Shown piece by piece: positions 43,629 through 52,047 of a stretch of 64,000 bases of DNA. Positions within the stretch are counted from its first letter, which is position 1. The number at the start of each line of letters is the position of its first letter. The stretch comes from Mycolicibacterium arabiense (GTDB lineage Bacteria; Actinomycetota; Actinomycetes; Mycobacteriales; Mycobacteriaceae): positions 310,001-374,000 of the forward strand of contig NZ_AP022592.1 in assembly GCF_010731815.2 (NCBI RefSeq). Reading direction: 5' to 3'. A program made the translations under genes and the position numbers. The notes under the pieces are model-generated. The model did not search any database and was not told the DNA's origin. It saw only the letters and a list, made by a program, of their open reading frames with translations.

Positions 43629-45155
43629 TCAGGGGAACCGGGTGTAGCAGGCGTCGGCGTCGGGATTGATGATTCCGGACCGGTAGGCCATGATGCGGGT
43701 GAAACCGGCGGCGACGGTGGTCCCGTTGACGTCGCTGGCGGCCAGACCGTTGTTGAGCAGTCCGGCGACGGCCTCGTCGAAATCTCCTGCGGTGAGCACG
43801 ATGTCTCCCCCTTCGGGCACCTTGATGGGTTCCACCATCTTGCGTTGGGAGACCCCGGTCAGGCATGCCGTGCGTAGCGCGGCGCTGATGTCGTCCACTT
43901 TGACACCGCGTTGGTGTTGCAGCGCCAGGGCGTAGCGCGAAGCAAGCACCGAGATCGCGGTGTTGTCGCCTTGAATGAGGACGCGTTCCTCCCGCGAGGG
44001 TTGGCGGCCCGCCTTCTGCAGGCCGGCGAGATCGACGGTGAGCGTATTCGTGCTGGGGCAGTAGGACACCGGAGGCGTGGCCTTGGCGTCGGGGCAGGGC
44101 TGCGCCGCGGGTTGCATGCTGACCGCGGGCGGCTTCTCGGGTGTAAAGATGGTGTTCAGGGCGGCAACGGTGGTCTTGACCAGTTCCTCGTTCAAGGGGG
44201 CCTCACCGGTTTGGCCGGCGTCGGTGTCGAGCACCAATGGCAGGTCACCACGATTGTTTTCGATGCTCTCCAAGTCGATCCTGGCGCACATGTCGACGCC
44301 GTCGATGAATCCGGTTTGGAAGGCCGCCACGCGGTCGAGCGCTGTGCCGTGGCCTTCCTCGACCATCTCCTGGTCCTCGGGGGTGAGAATAGGATCGCTG
44401 ATCGTGATGGCCGCGGCGAGGACCCGGTTGAGTCCGTCTCCGGTGTTCAGTTCGAATCGTGGGGATGATCCTTCGGTCACCCATCGGATGTAGCTGCCAG
44501 CGAAGCAGTCTGCCTGCTGCTCGCGCACGATGACCGGGGTGGAGCGATCCACGAGGTCGCCCATGGTTTGCACGGCGTGGCCGTATTCGTGGGCCAGCAG
44601 CGCCGCAATGGAGGCGTCGCCGAAGTACTTGATGCCGGTAGGGACGAGTTGCCCTCTGTCCCAGGCGATCAAGTCGGCCTTTGGGCAGAAGAACGCGTTG
44701 GCGAAGTCGTAGGTCTCCATCCCACACAGGATGGGTCCGAACCGCTCTGTGGAGTCGTAGGAGGCGAGGTTGCCTACCGGTTCGAATGAGCCGTCCATCG
44801 GCGGATCGGTGTAGTGCTTCTCCCAATACTCCACGACGTCGTCGACGGCGAGCAGTGCCAGCCGGTCGACCTTGCCGCCATCGCCGTATTCCGCCGACGA
44901 TTCCGGGTCAGGTGCATCCGCACGCACCCCACTGGGCCCGTCCACCACGGGCATGCCGCCAACGTAGTTGGGATTGAACAGGCTCGACCTGCCTTCTCCT
45001 TCGACCGGACTGGAGCACCCGGCAAGCACGCCGACGAGCAAAGTCGCTGCGGTCGCGGCCACAACGCGCCGGCGCCGTGGAGTCGTCCGCGCGACCGCCT
45101 CGAGCGTCGCGTCGCCGGACTCTTTGGCCGTGGTCGCCGTCCGTTCAATCGTCAT
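43629..45155 (-). CDS. Zinc metallopeptidase lipoprotein
   Basis: A 508-aa protein with a lipobox LAGC near residue 47, preceded by an unusually long N-terminal region and a basic run (PRRRRVV), so a later start just before the Arg run is possible. The zinc motif is HEYGHA, with 'REQQADCFAGSYIRW' downstream providing the third ligand region. The mature protein would be tethered to the outer face of the membrane. It lies 110 bases downstream of the FHA-HTH gene on the same strand, so the two may be co-transcribed. Substrates unknown. It is distantly related to the tandem peptidases at 38888-41829. Confidence 0.85.
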   Translation of the reverse strand: MTIERTATTAKESGDATLEAVARTTPRRRRVVAATAATLLVGVLAGCSSPVEGEGRSSLFNPNYVGGMPVVDGPSGVRADAPDPESSAEYGDGGKVDRLALLAVDDVVEYWEKHYTDPPMDGSFEPVGNLASYDSTERFGPILCGMETYDFANAFFCPKADLIAWDRGQLVPTGIKYFGDASIAALLAHEYGHAVQTMGDLVDRSTPVIVREQQADCFAGSYIRWVTEGSSPRFELNTGDGLNRVLAAAITISDPILTPEDQEMVEEGHGTALDRVAAFQTGFIDGVDMCARIDLESIENNRGDLPLVLDTDAGQTGEAPLNEELVKTTVAALNTIFTPEKPPAVSMQPAAQPCPDAKATPPVSYCPSTNTLTVDLAGLQKAGRQPSREERVLIQGDNTAISVLASRYALALQHQRGVKVDDISAALRTACLTGVSQRKMVEPIKVPEGGDIVLTAGDFDEAVAGLLNNGLAASDVNGTTVAAGFTRIMAYRSGIINPDADACYTRFP

Positions 45156-45265
45156 TGCCGATGCTCCATCCCCCGTTGAGCCACCGCGTCGCCCACCAGT
45201 CAGGCGGGGGCGCTTGGTGACGATGTGAATCTCGCCTGATGTGAAGTGCAGAACCGTCCGTCGTG

Positions 45266-46399
45266 TCAGCGGCGAGCATCGACGTGCCCGAGGAATTGCT
45301 GCAATGCGGCCGTGGTGTGGGTGGGCAGCGCTTGTTCGCTCTCGACGGCTTCGACGTCGCCGACGCTCACTCCGGCGGTGACCGCCGCCTCGGTCACGGT
45401 GAGGCAGTTGGCCTCTCGAGCCGCAGCGAGGCGTTGGCCCAGCGTGGCATCCGGGGCGCTGGCCGCTTTGGCGATCATGTCGGCTCGTGTGCGCCGCACC
45501 TGGCCCAGCAGTCGGGCCAGCTCCGGGCGACGGGCGCTGGTGTGCGTAGCGGTGGCCACGGTGCGTTCCAGCCGTCGCACCTCGGCAAGCAACGGTGTGA
45601 TCTGCGCCGTGAACAGTGGGCTATCGACCGCCGGAAGCACTGCCGCCCGCGCGAGGAGGCCACGCAGAGCGATTTGTGAGGCATCGACCATCACCGTTGC
45701 TTGCACGGTTGGAGTGAGAATTTCGGTCGAGTCATCTTCGGGGACGGGCCCGCCAGCGCGCAGCAGCTCGATCGTGCCCAACGGCCACCGCAGATAGGAC
45801 TCGATCTTGGCGATCGTGGACTGGCGTGGCCAATGCACTCCGCGTTCGAACTTGACCAGGACGCTTTGGCTGACGACGTGGTCGTCGGCCAGCTTTCGTT
45901 GGGTGAACCCGAGTTCTTCACGGCGCGCCGCCACCGCAGCACCGGCGCGTGCGGCACCCTCGGAGATGACGGCCACCATGGCGTCGCCATCGCCGAGGGC
46001 GCTGACTACTGCCACGTCGTGAGCGCCACGTTCATCGGCTAGCAGGTGGTCGGCCCTCGCCGGTGCCGGGGTCACGCGCACCTCGACACCGGCAGCACCG
46101 CCGAGGCGCAGAGTCAGCGTCTTGTCCACCGCGACGCGATGGATACGGCGGCCATCGACGTAGGTCCCGTTCCTGCTGCCGGAGTCGGTCACGACCCACT
46201 GGTCACGCTCGGGCTCGACACGAAGGTGGATACGCGAGACACCGGAGTCGGGGATGCAGATGTCAGCGGGCGGTTCACGTCCGATGACCACGGGGCCGTC
46301 GGCGGCGCGCGCAGTGAACTGCTGCCCTCCAGCAACCTCGATCACCAACGCGGGAGGTGCGGCCAGCAGCTGTGAGCCGCTGACATCTCCGTTCGGCAT
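45266..46399 (-). CDS. FHA domain-HTH regulator (first copy)
   Basis: A 377-aa protein. The FHA domain (about residues 20-105) has 'VVIGREPPADICIPDSGVSRIHLRVE' and 'SGSRNGTYVDG', the GR, SxxH and NG phosphothreonine-binding signatures. An XRE-type HTH follows ('RREELGFTQRKLADDHVVSQSVLVKFERGVHWPRQSTIAKIESYL', about 160-205), then a helical middle, and a second HTH-like unit at the C-terminus ('LAAAREANCLTVTEAAVTAGVSVGDVEAVES'). The paralogue at 55366-56469 shares the whole layout. Phosphothreonine binding joined to DNA binding suggests a regulator read out from Ser/Thr kinases. Confidence 0.85.
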   Translation of the reverse strand: MPNGDVSGSQLLAAPPALVIEVAGGQQFTARAADGPVVIGREPPADICIPDSGVSRIHLRVEPERDQWVVTDSGSRNGTYVDGRRIHRVAVDKTLTLRLGGAAGVEVRVTPAPARADHLLADERGAHDVAVVSALGDGDAMVAVISEGAARAGAAVAARREELGFTQRKLADDHVVSQSVLVKFERGVHWPRQSTIAKIESYLRWPLGTIELLRAGGPVPEDDSTEILTPTVQATVMVDASQIALRGLLARAAVLPAVDSPLFTAQITPLLAEVRRLERTVATATHTSARRPELARLLGQVRRTRADMIAKAASAPDATLGQRLAAAREANCLTVTEAAVTAGVSVGDVEAVESEQALPTHTTAALQQFLGHVDARR

Positions 46400-46714
46400 C
46401 CGTCCCCCCTTCCCCTGCCCAGAATTGCCCTGCGATGGTTACGGTAGCGATTCGCGTCAGCCGAAGTGCCGCGTCCGCGGTGCATGCGCTGCCATTGTGT
46501 TGTACTCCCACGGGTCGTCGCGGTCGCCAGTTCTTGGACAGATGTGCTGTTCGGGGGGCGTTGATCGCGGCGTTCTGGGAGTAATGCCATTCTCACACAC
46601 CATTAGCGGGGGTTGATGCGCCAATTTTTCTGCAATGGGGGTGCGACGGTTTATGCGATGATTGGTCAGAGGCATTGCTGCGCTCTGCGTAGCACCGCAT
46701 TGACCGGGGGGATT
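46400..46714. promoter_or_regulatory. Divergent promoter region, FHA-HTH / PknH-type sensor
   Basis: 315 bases. The FHA gene has a strong ribosome site (GGGAAGGGGGGAC). Bases 46645-46660 (GACGGTTTATGCGATG) resemble 57653-57668 upstream of whiB (CTACGGTTTATGCTAT), each about 55 bases before its start codon. TTACGGTAGCGAT (46439 region) lies before the FHA gene. Confidence 0.4.
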
Positions 46715-47872
46715 ATGAATCCGCATGACAGGCCGCCGCACCGTGGCAAACAGGGCGGCCCGGGCTGGCAGCCGCCGCCCCAGCCGCCGTACCAGGGTGG
46801 CCCGCCTGCTGGCACGTCCCTCAACGACCAGGCCACCATGGCCGCGGAGGCCTTCGCCCGGCCTCCCCAACCGGGGCCTGCCCCGGTTGGGCCCTACCAG
46901 TCGCCGCCCGCCGGGCGTGGGCCGGCAGGGCCCTCGACGGGCGGCTTTACCGGCCCCCCGCCGACATACCAGCAGCCGCCCGCCCCCACCTCCTCACCGG
47001 CACCTGCCCCCGCTGCGCAGCCATCGAGCCCGAAAGGCTCGTTGGGCGCTCGGATCGCCGAGAAACGTTGGTGGGTGCTTGGCGGCGCCGTCGCGGCCGT
47101 CGCCGCGGTCACCGCGGCCGTCGTGCTCACCACCGGCCAGGACGGCACGGCTGACACCGCTGCCGAGACCACGTCGGCAGCGACTAGCGTGGCCGGCGTT
47201 CCGGGTCTGACGGAAGCCACCTCGGCCGAACAGTCCCCCAGCTCACCGGCGCCCTCTACACCGCCCGGCACCCCGGCACCTCCACCGCCGCCGCCACCGC
47301 CGTCCGGGCCGGTCATCGCCGCTGACGCGCTTGCACCCCTTCTGCTTCCGGCCTCAGAGATCGCGCAGACCTTGGGCCTGCCCGACATGACGGCGATGGC
47401 CGTGGAGAGTCAGCCACTGGGCGGCACTGTCACTCCGCCACACTGCACCGGCGCGTGGGGGCCCGCGTACGCCACCACCTACAACGGAACCGGATACACC
47501 GGTCTCTCCGTGCAAGGCGTTATGCGCGATCAACCGGTGAGGGTTGCTCAGGCAGTCGTGGCGTTCCCGGATCCCGCTGCCGCCAAGGGCGTATACGACA
47601 AGCTGGTCGCCGACTGGAACGCCTGCCAGTCGACCAGAATCGTGTTCGAAGTGCAGGGAGCCACCAACAATGTCGATGTCGGCCGCACGGTGCCGATCGG
47701 CGACATCATGACGCTGAAGATCGTTCCCACCGATTCGCCGGTCCCCGGCCAGCAGTGCGAACGCGGCATGGCGTTGCGCGGCAACGTCATCGTCGACGTG
47801 CGGACCTGCTCTCCGACAGTTGGCAGCTCCGGATATTCGATCACGCGCGCCATCGCCGACCGAGTCCGCTGA
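46715..47872 (+). CDS. Proline-rich membrane protein with PknH-type extracellular sensor domain
   Basis: A 385-aa protein, started at ATG 46715. Residues 1-110 are Pro/Gly/Gln-rich, a membrane helix lies at about 124-145, followed by a Ser/Thr/Pro-rich stalk. The C-terminal 180 residues match the extracellular domain of PknH: 'LLLPASEIAQTLGLPDMTAM', 'HCTGAWGPAYATTYNGTGYTGLSVQG', 'VRVAQAVVAFPDPAAAKGVYDKLVADWNAC', 'RALR..NVIVDVRTC'. In PknH this domain hangs from a kinase; here there is none, but a Ser/Thr kinase lies 4 kb away in the same direction. It may be a stand-alone receptor for that system. Confidence 0.82.
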   Translation: MNPHDRPPHRGKQGGPGWQPPPQPPYQGGPPAGTSLNDQATMAAEAFARPPQPGPAPVGPYQSPPAGRGPAGPSTGGFTGPPPTYQQPPAPTSSPAPAPAAQPSSPKGSLGARIAEKRWWVLGGAVAAVAAVTAAVVLTTGQDGTADTAAETTSAATSVAGVPGLTEATSAEQSPSSPAPSTPPGTPAPPPPPPPPSGPVIAADALAPLLLPASEIAQTLGLPDMTAMAVESQPLGGTVTPPHCTGAWGPAYATTYNGTGYTGLSVQGVMRDQPVRVAQAVVAFPDPAAAKGVYDKLVADWNACQSTRIVFEVQGATNNVDVGRTVPIGDIMTLKIVPTDSPVPGQQCERGMALRGNVIVDVRTCSPTVGSSGYSITRAIADRVR

Positions 47873-48034
47873 GCAGAACCTCCCGTCGGCGACCGCCCGG
47901 CATCAGGTCGGCTCGCACCTCCTTACATGCGAACGACCGTTTCTAGACACACATTTCGACGAGGTCCGCACACCAACAACGCCACCCATCGCCCACCTCC
48001 TGAGGTCGGCGTGTCGTGAAGGAGAAGCTCCACC

Positions 48035-49324
48035 GTGACGAACTGGCCCGGCAACCACGGCCCTACGCCTCGCGACCCCGGCGGGGTCGACCCCAACGCC
48101 GCCACCCACGCCGTCCCGCAGGTCCAGCGGCCGTGGCCCGGACCGGGCAACCCGCCGGGCCCGCAGGCACCCCCACCTACAGGTCAGCAACCCTGGCCCA
48201 CACCACCTCCTCCGAGCGTCGGCCAACAGCAATCCTGGCCAGCCCCCGGCCAACAGCCCTGGCAAGCGAACAACCCGCAGCAATCCTGGCCGGGCACCAG
48301 CGAACAGGCAGGCTGGGCGGCCCCAGGTCAACAGCAGGGCTGGCCGACGACTACGCCACCGAACACCGGCGGGGCGGCCCCCGGGTCTTCTCGCCGAAAC
48401 CGCAAAACACTGCTGATCGCCGTCGCGGTCATCGTGGTGCTCGTCGGGGCAGGGGTCGCCTACATGCGCGTCTCCGGCGGTGGCGCAAGCTCGTCGCTGA
48501 CCGCTGCGGAGACCGTCACGGCGTATCTGGAAGCGCTCAGCAGCGGTGATGCGGAAAAGGCGTTGTCTTACAACAAGAGCGAGCCCGCCAACAGCGATCT
48601 GCTTACCAACGAGATCCTGAGCAAGCAGATCGCCGAGATGCCGATCTCAGACATACGCATTCTCGACGAGGGCGAAGAACTGGCCGGCATCGGCATGGGC
48701 GCGGTGAAGGTGGCCGTGAAGTTCGGCGATCAGCTCTCCGACTCCACCGTGCGGCTGTCCAAGGTCGAAGAGACCTGGAAGATCGACGAGGGCGTCAACA
48801 AGATCGAGTTCCTCAACCCCTCCCGCGCCGACGAGACCCTGACCATCTTCGGCAAGGAGCTGAAGATGGGTGAGGCGTTCTACGTGTTTCCCGGGTTCGT
48901 CGACGTGGGTAGTTCCAACGAGTACCTCGACGTCACATCGGAATCCCCGCTCATGGCGGCAGGCACGACCTACCTCAGGCCGACATACGTGCTCAACGAT
49001 GACGGCGTCGACGCCGTTTCCACCGTGATGGCCGAAGCCTTCGCCGCCTGCGAGAGGTCCAGGCTTCTCGATCCCCCCGATTGCCCGGTCCGGCTCAGCA
49101 AATACGACGCCGTCGACGGCACCGTGACGTGGGGGAAGGCGGATCTCAGCGGACTGACTATCGGTGACCTCAGTGACTACGACATGACCGTCCGGATCAC
49201 CGGGACGGTGACCATTCCGGTGTCCTATCAAACGCGCGACGGCGGCACGCAAAGCGGCACTGCCGAGAGCGTCACGTTCAACTCCGTCGACGTCAGTACC
49301 TCTCCCCCACAGATCGTCCGGTGA
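48035..49324 (+). CDS. Proline/glutamine-rich single-pass protein (first of two paralogues)
   Basis: A 429-aa protein: a Pro/Gln/Trp-rich cytoplasmic part with repeated 'QQ.WP' units (1-115), a membrane helix (about 127-145) and an extracellular part that begins 'ETVTAYLEALSSGDAEKALSY', an NTF2/DUF4878-like opening. A later 'ACERSRLLDPPDCPVRL' supplies a conserved Cys pair. GTG start after GAAGGAGAAG. It is followed 95 bases on by its paralogue. No known function. The cytoplasmic repeats resemble those of ESX- and kinase-linked mycobacterial surface proteins. Confidence 0.78.
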   Translation: MTNWPGNHGPTPRDPGGVDPNAATHAVPQVQRPWPGPGNPPGPQAPPPTGQQPWPTPPPPSVGQQQSWPAPGQQPWQANNPQQSWPGTSEQAGWAAPGQQQGWPTTTPPNTGGAAPGSSRRNRKTLLIAVAVIVVLVGAGVAYMRVSGGGASSSLTAAETVTAYLEALSSGDAEKALSYNKSEPANSDLLTNEILSKQIAEMPISDIRILDEGEELAGIGMGAVKVAVKFGDQLSDSTVRLSKVEETWKIDEGVNKIEFLNPSRADETLTIFGKELKMGEAFYVFPGFVDVGSSNEYLDVTSESPLMAAGTTYLRPTYVLNDDGVDAVSTVMAEAFAACERSRLLDPPDCPVRLSKYDAVDGTVTWGKADLSGLTIGDLSDYDMTVRITGTVTIPVSYQTRDGGTQSGTAESVTFNSVDVSTSPPQIVR

Positions 49325-49419
49325 GCCGACCGCCGAGCACGCGCCAGCTGGTCTAGCCAGCCGAAGCCGCCGATACGCCCCGACGATCGCGTCAGGAACA
49401 TCAGAAGGAGGTATTTGGC

Positions 49420-50682
49420 GTGACGAAATGGATTGGCCAGCAGCGCAACTCGCCTCCCGGTCCCGGCTGGGTCGACCCCGATGCCGCCACGCGCGCAGCC
49501 CCCCGGTATGAACGGCCGCCATCGACCAAAGTTGGTCCGCAGCCGTGGGCGGCCCCACCGCCCGCCAGCGTCAGTACGGGGCACCAGCACTGGCCGCCGC
49601 CTGCGCCTCCGCAGCGCTCCGGGCCGTCAGCCCCACCCAATGCCAGCGGCCAGCCCCCCCAGCTGCCCTCCGGCCGTCGCCGCCACCATCTGCTGCTCGC
49701 CGCGGCAACGGTCGTGCTGGTGGTCAGCGGCACGGTCGCCTACATGCGGGTCACCGGCGTAGACGGTGGCATCACCGCCGGCGGCGGCACCGAGTCCTCC
49801 ACGGCGCAGAGCGCCCCGACGACGACAACGCAGGACGGGTCGTCAGTCGTGGGGCAGACCGTCCTTGGCTACTTGGAGGCACTTCGCGATGGCGACGCCG
49901 AAAAAGCGCTGTCTTACGGCGAAAAGAGGCCCGAAGACATGACTCTGCTCACCGACGACATCCTGGGCAAGCAGCTCGCCCAGTGGCCCATCTCCGATAT
50001 CCGCATCCACCCGGTCGAGGGGAACGAGGCCATCGCGGAGAAGATGTTCGTGACGGTGTCGTTGAAGTTCGGCGACAAGAAGGTCGCCGACCAGATCAGC
50101 GTGACCAGGAACCCCCAGGGTGATTGGTGGATCGATTACGTCGCCAACGAGTACAAACCCGGGTCGAGTTCTGCGACGCACAAGACGCTCTCGGTCTTCG
50201 GCAAGCAGCTCATCCCTGAGAAGACGGTGTTCGCGTTCCCGGGGTACCTCGAGATAACAACTTCCAACAAGTACATCGATGTCGTGGCCAAGGAACATAC
50301 GACTTTCTCCTCGTGGCCCGTCCTGGCGCCCCCGACCATCGACATCGAAGGAGCACCCGAACTCAACAGCGCGGGCGAAACCGCGGTCAGGGCAGCCGTG
50401 GAGCAAGCATTCGCGCGGTGCGAGGGCTCCACACTCACCCACCCCCCGGGTTGCCCGGCCCACCTCCCCGTCGGCGAGGACGGCGCCGTCACATGGGGGC
50501 GCGCCGAGATCGGCGAATTGAAGAACTTCCTCGTTTTCGACCTGATGGTCGGCGTCTCGGGCATCACCTATATCCCGATCACCTATCAGAACGCCGACGG
50601 TCACACGGTCACCGACAGAATGCCGTGGGTCAACACGGAGGACGTCGACATCAGTAGTGATCCACCCCGGGTTGTCGCGTGA
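49420..50682 (+). CDS. Proline-rich single-pass protein (second paralogue)
   Basis: A 420-aa paralogue of the gene before it, with the same order: Pro-rich segment, membrane helix (about 88-107), then 'QTVLGYLEALRDGDAEKALSY', a middle with 'LTDDILGKQLAQWPISDIRI' (compare LTNEILSKQIAEMPISDIRI in the first) and the Cys pair 'RCEGSTLTHPPGCPAHL'. GTG start after AAGGAGG. Conserved folds with divergent surface residues suggest two related receptors or subunits. The lipoprotein gene follows 74 bases on, so an operon through the kinase is plausible. Confidence 0.78.
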   Translation: MTKWIGQQRNSPPGPGWVDPDAATRAAPRYERPPSTKVGPQPWAAPPPASVSTGHQHWPPPAPPQRSGPSAPPNASGQPPQLPSGRRRHHLLLAAATVVLVVSGTVAYMRVTGVDGGITAGGGTESSTAQSAPTTTTQDGSSVVGQTVLGYLEALRDGDAEKALSYGEKRPEDMTLLTDDILGKQLAQWPISDIRIHPVEGNEAIAEKMFVTVSLKFGDKKVADQISVTRNPQGDWWIDYVANEYKPGSSSATHKTLSVFGKQLIPEKTVFAFPGYLEITTSNKYIDVVAKEHTTFSSWPVLAPPTIDIEGAPELNSAGETAVRAAVEQAFARCEGSTLTHPPGCPAHLPVGEDGAVTWGRAEIGELKNFLVFDLMVGVSGITYIPITYQNADGHTVTDRMPWVNTEDVDISSDPPRVVA

Positions 50683-50756
50683 AGCCCGTCGCTACTTGGC
50701 CGATTCGATCACTCGCACACCGCGATCACTCACCCGCAGAGCTGGAGAAGAGACCC

Positions 50757-52037
50757 GTGAAGACGACAGTCGCCGTGTTGAAGGTCGCGACAGCTGTGGG
50801 TGCGTGCGTGGGCCTGATCGCCGGGTGCTCCCCCACCACGACCCCGGGAAAGCCGACCACCGCGGCCCAAGCACCCGATTCCGGAGCGATCGTGGCGCTG
50901 ATGGATACCGGCACCTACGACACCGCTGCCAGTAGACCGTTCGGGGCGGCCGGCGACGACGTTGCGGGCGCCAATCTGCTCGAAGCTCAACGCATGGCTG
51001 ACTTCGTACTCGGCCCTTGGGAGGTCGATGCGGAACTCAAGAGCATGCCCGGGGCATTGGCCTTGGGGCTGATTGGTCCGATCCCGTCGATCAAACTGAT
51101 GCGCGACAACGGCGCCTTCAAGGAGGATTTGATCGCGGTCGCCGATCGGCATCGATTCATCACCGGCTTTAGCACCGTGCGCCAGTCGCCGGAGAAGACG
51201 GGCCAACCACGCAGCTTGCACAATGTGGTGTTGCGGTTCCCTGACCCCGCAGCAGCCGAGGCAGCCGCAGTGGAGATGGCCGCCGCCGAATCGTCCCGAC
51301 CAGGGCAACCTCCGGTTGAGCCGGTCGCGGTGAACAGCACCCCAGAGGCCCGCGCGATGTCCTCCACACTCCCTGACAAGATCCGGAAAGTCGTCAGCTT
51401 CACCGCTCATGGCCCATTCGTGCTGTACCAGGAAGCTCAGACGGCCGAGGCGTTCCTAGGCACGAGTGCGATCAACCTGGTCGATGGACTACTCATCACC
51501 CAGAAGCGCCGCATCGATGAATTCGCCCCCACTGATCCCGCCGCCATGCGGGATCTTCCGCTGGACCCCAGTGGCCAACTACTCGCACGCACCCTCAGCG
51601 CTCCCGACAACCGCGCCCCGTTCATCATCGGCGTGTGGAACTCCCGCGGCTGGCTGCACTTCGAGGACGACCCGCTGCTGGCCTCCTCGCTGTTCAATAC
51701 CGCCGGCGTCGATTTCGTGGGCCAGCGTCTGGCCACCGTCTATCAGGCCGCCAACAGTGACGGCGCTTCTCGGGTCGCCGACGGTCTCGACCAGCAGATT
51801 GGTAGCTTGGCCAACGTGCAGGCAATCGAGGGGGTACCGGGGCTGCCGGCGGCCAAGTGCTTTAAACGCAAGCAGGCGGCCCTACCGGGTACCGCGCCGA
51901 TCACGTGGCAGCGGGTGTATTGGCAGTTCAAATGCGTTGCCACCGCTGACCGTTACGCCTACACGACGTTCTCGGACACGGTGGGCGACGTCCGGCAGCA
52001 AGCCGCGGCCCAGTACCGCATTCTGGCCGGGCAGTAG
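50757..52037 (+). CDS. Mycobacterial lipoprotein (DUF7373-like)
   Basis: A 426-aa lipoprotein. The GTG at 50757 after GGAGAAGAGACC gives a short signal and the lipobox IAGC (VKTTVAVLKVATAVGACVGL then IAGCSP), so it is preferred to the longer reading from 50679. The mature protein has 'DTGTYDTAASRPFG', 'EAQRMADFVLGPWEVD' and 'HNVVLRFPDPAAAEAAAVEM', blocks I associate with the DUF7373 lipoproteins of mycobacteria. A Cys pair lies near the C-terminus ('AAKCFKRK', 'FKCVATADRYA'). It ends 10 bases before the kinase start, so the two are co-expressed and it could be the ligand-handling partner of the kinase ectodomain. Confidence 0.8.
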   Translation: MKTTVAVLKVATAVGACVGLIAGCSPTTTPGKPTTAAQAPDSGAIVALMDTGTYDTAASRPFGAAGDDVAGANLLEAQRMADFVLGPWEVDAELKSMPGALALGLIGPIPSIKLMRDNGAFKEDLIAVADRHRFITGFSTVRQSPEKTGQPRSLHNVVLRFPDPAAAEAAAVEMAAAESSRPGQPPVEPVAVNSTPEARAMSSTLPDKIRKVVSFTAHGPFVLYQEAQTAEAFLGTSAINLVDGLLITQKRRIDEFAPTDPAAMRDLPLDPSGQLLARTLSAPDNRAPFIIGVWNSRGWLHFEDDPLLASSLFNTAGVDFVGQRLATVYQAANSDGASRVADGLDQQIGSLANVQAIEGVPGLPAAKCFKRKQAALPGTAPITWQRVYWQFKCVATADRYAYTTFSDTVGDVRQQAAAQYRILAGQ

Positions 52038-52047
52038 GCGATTCGAC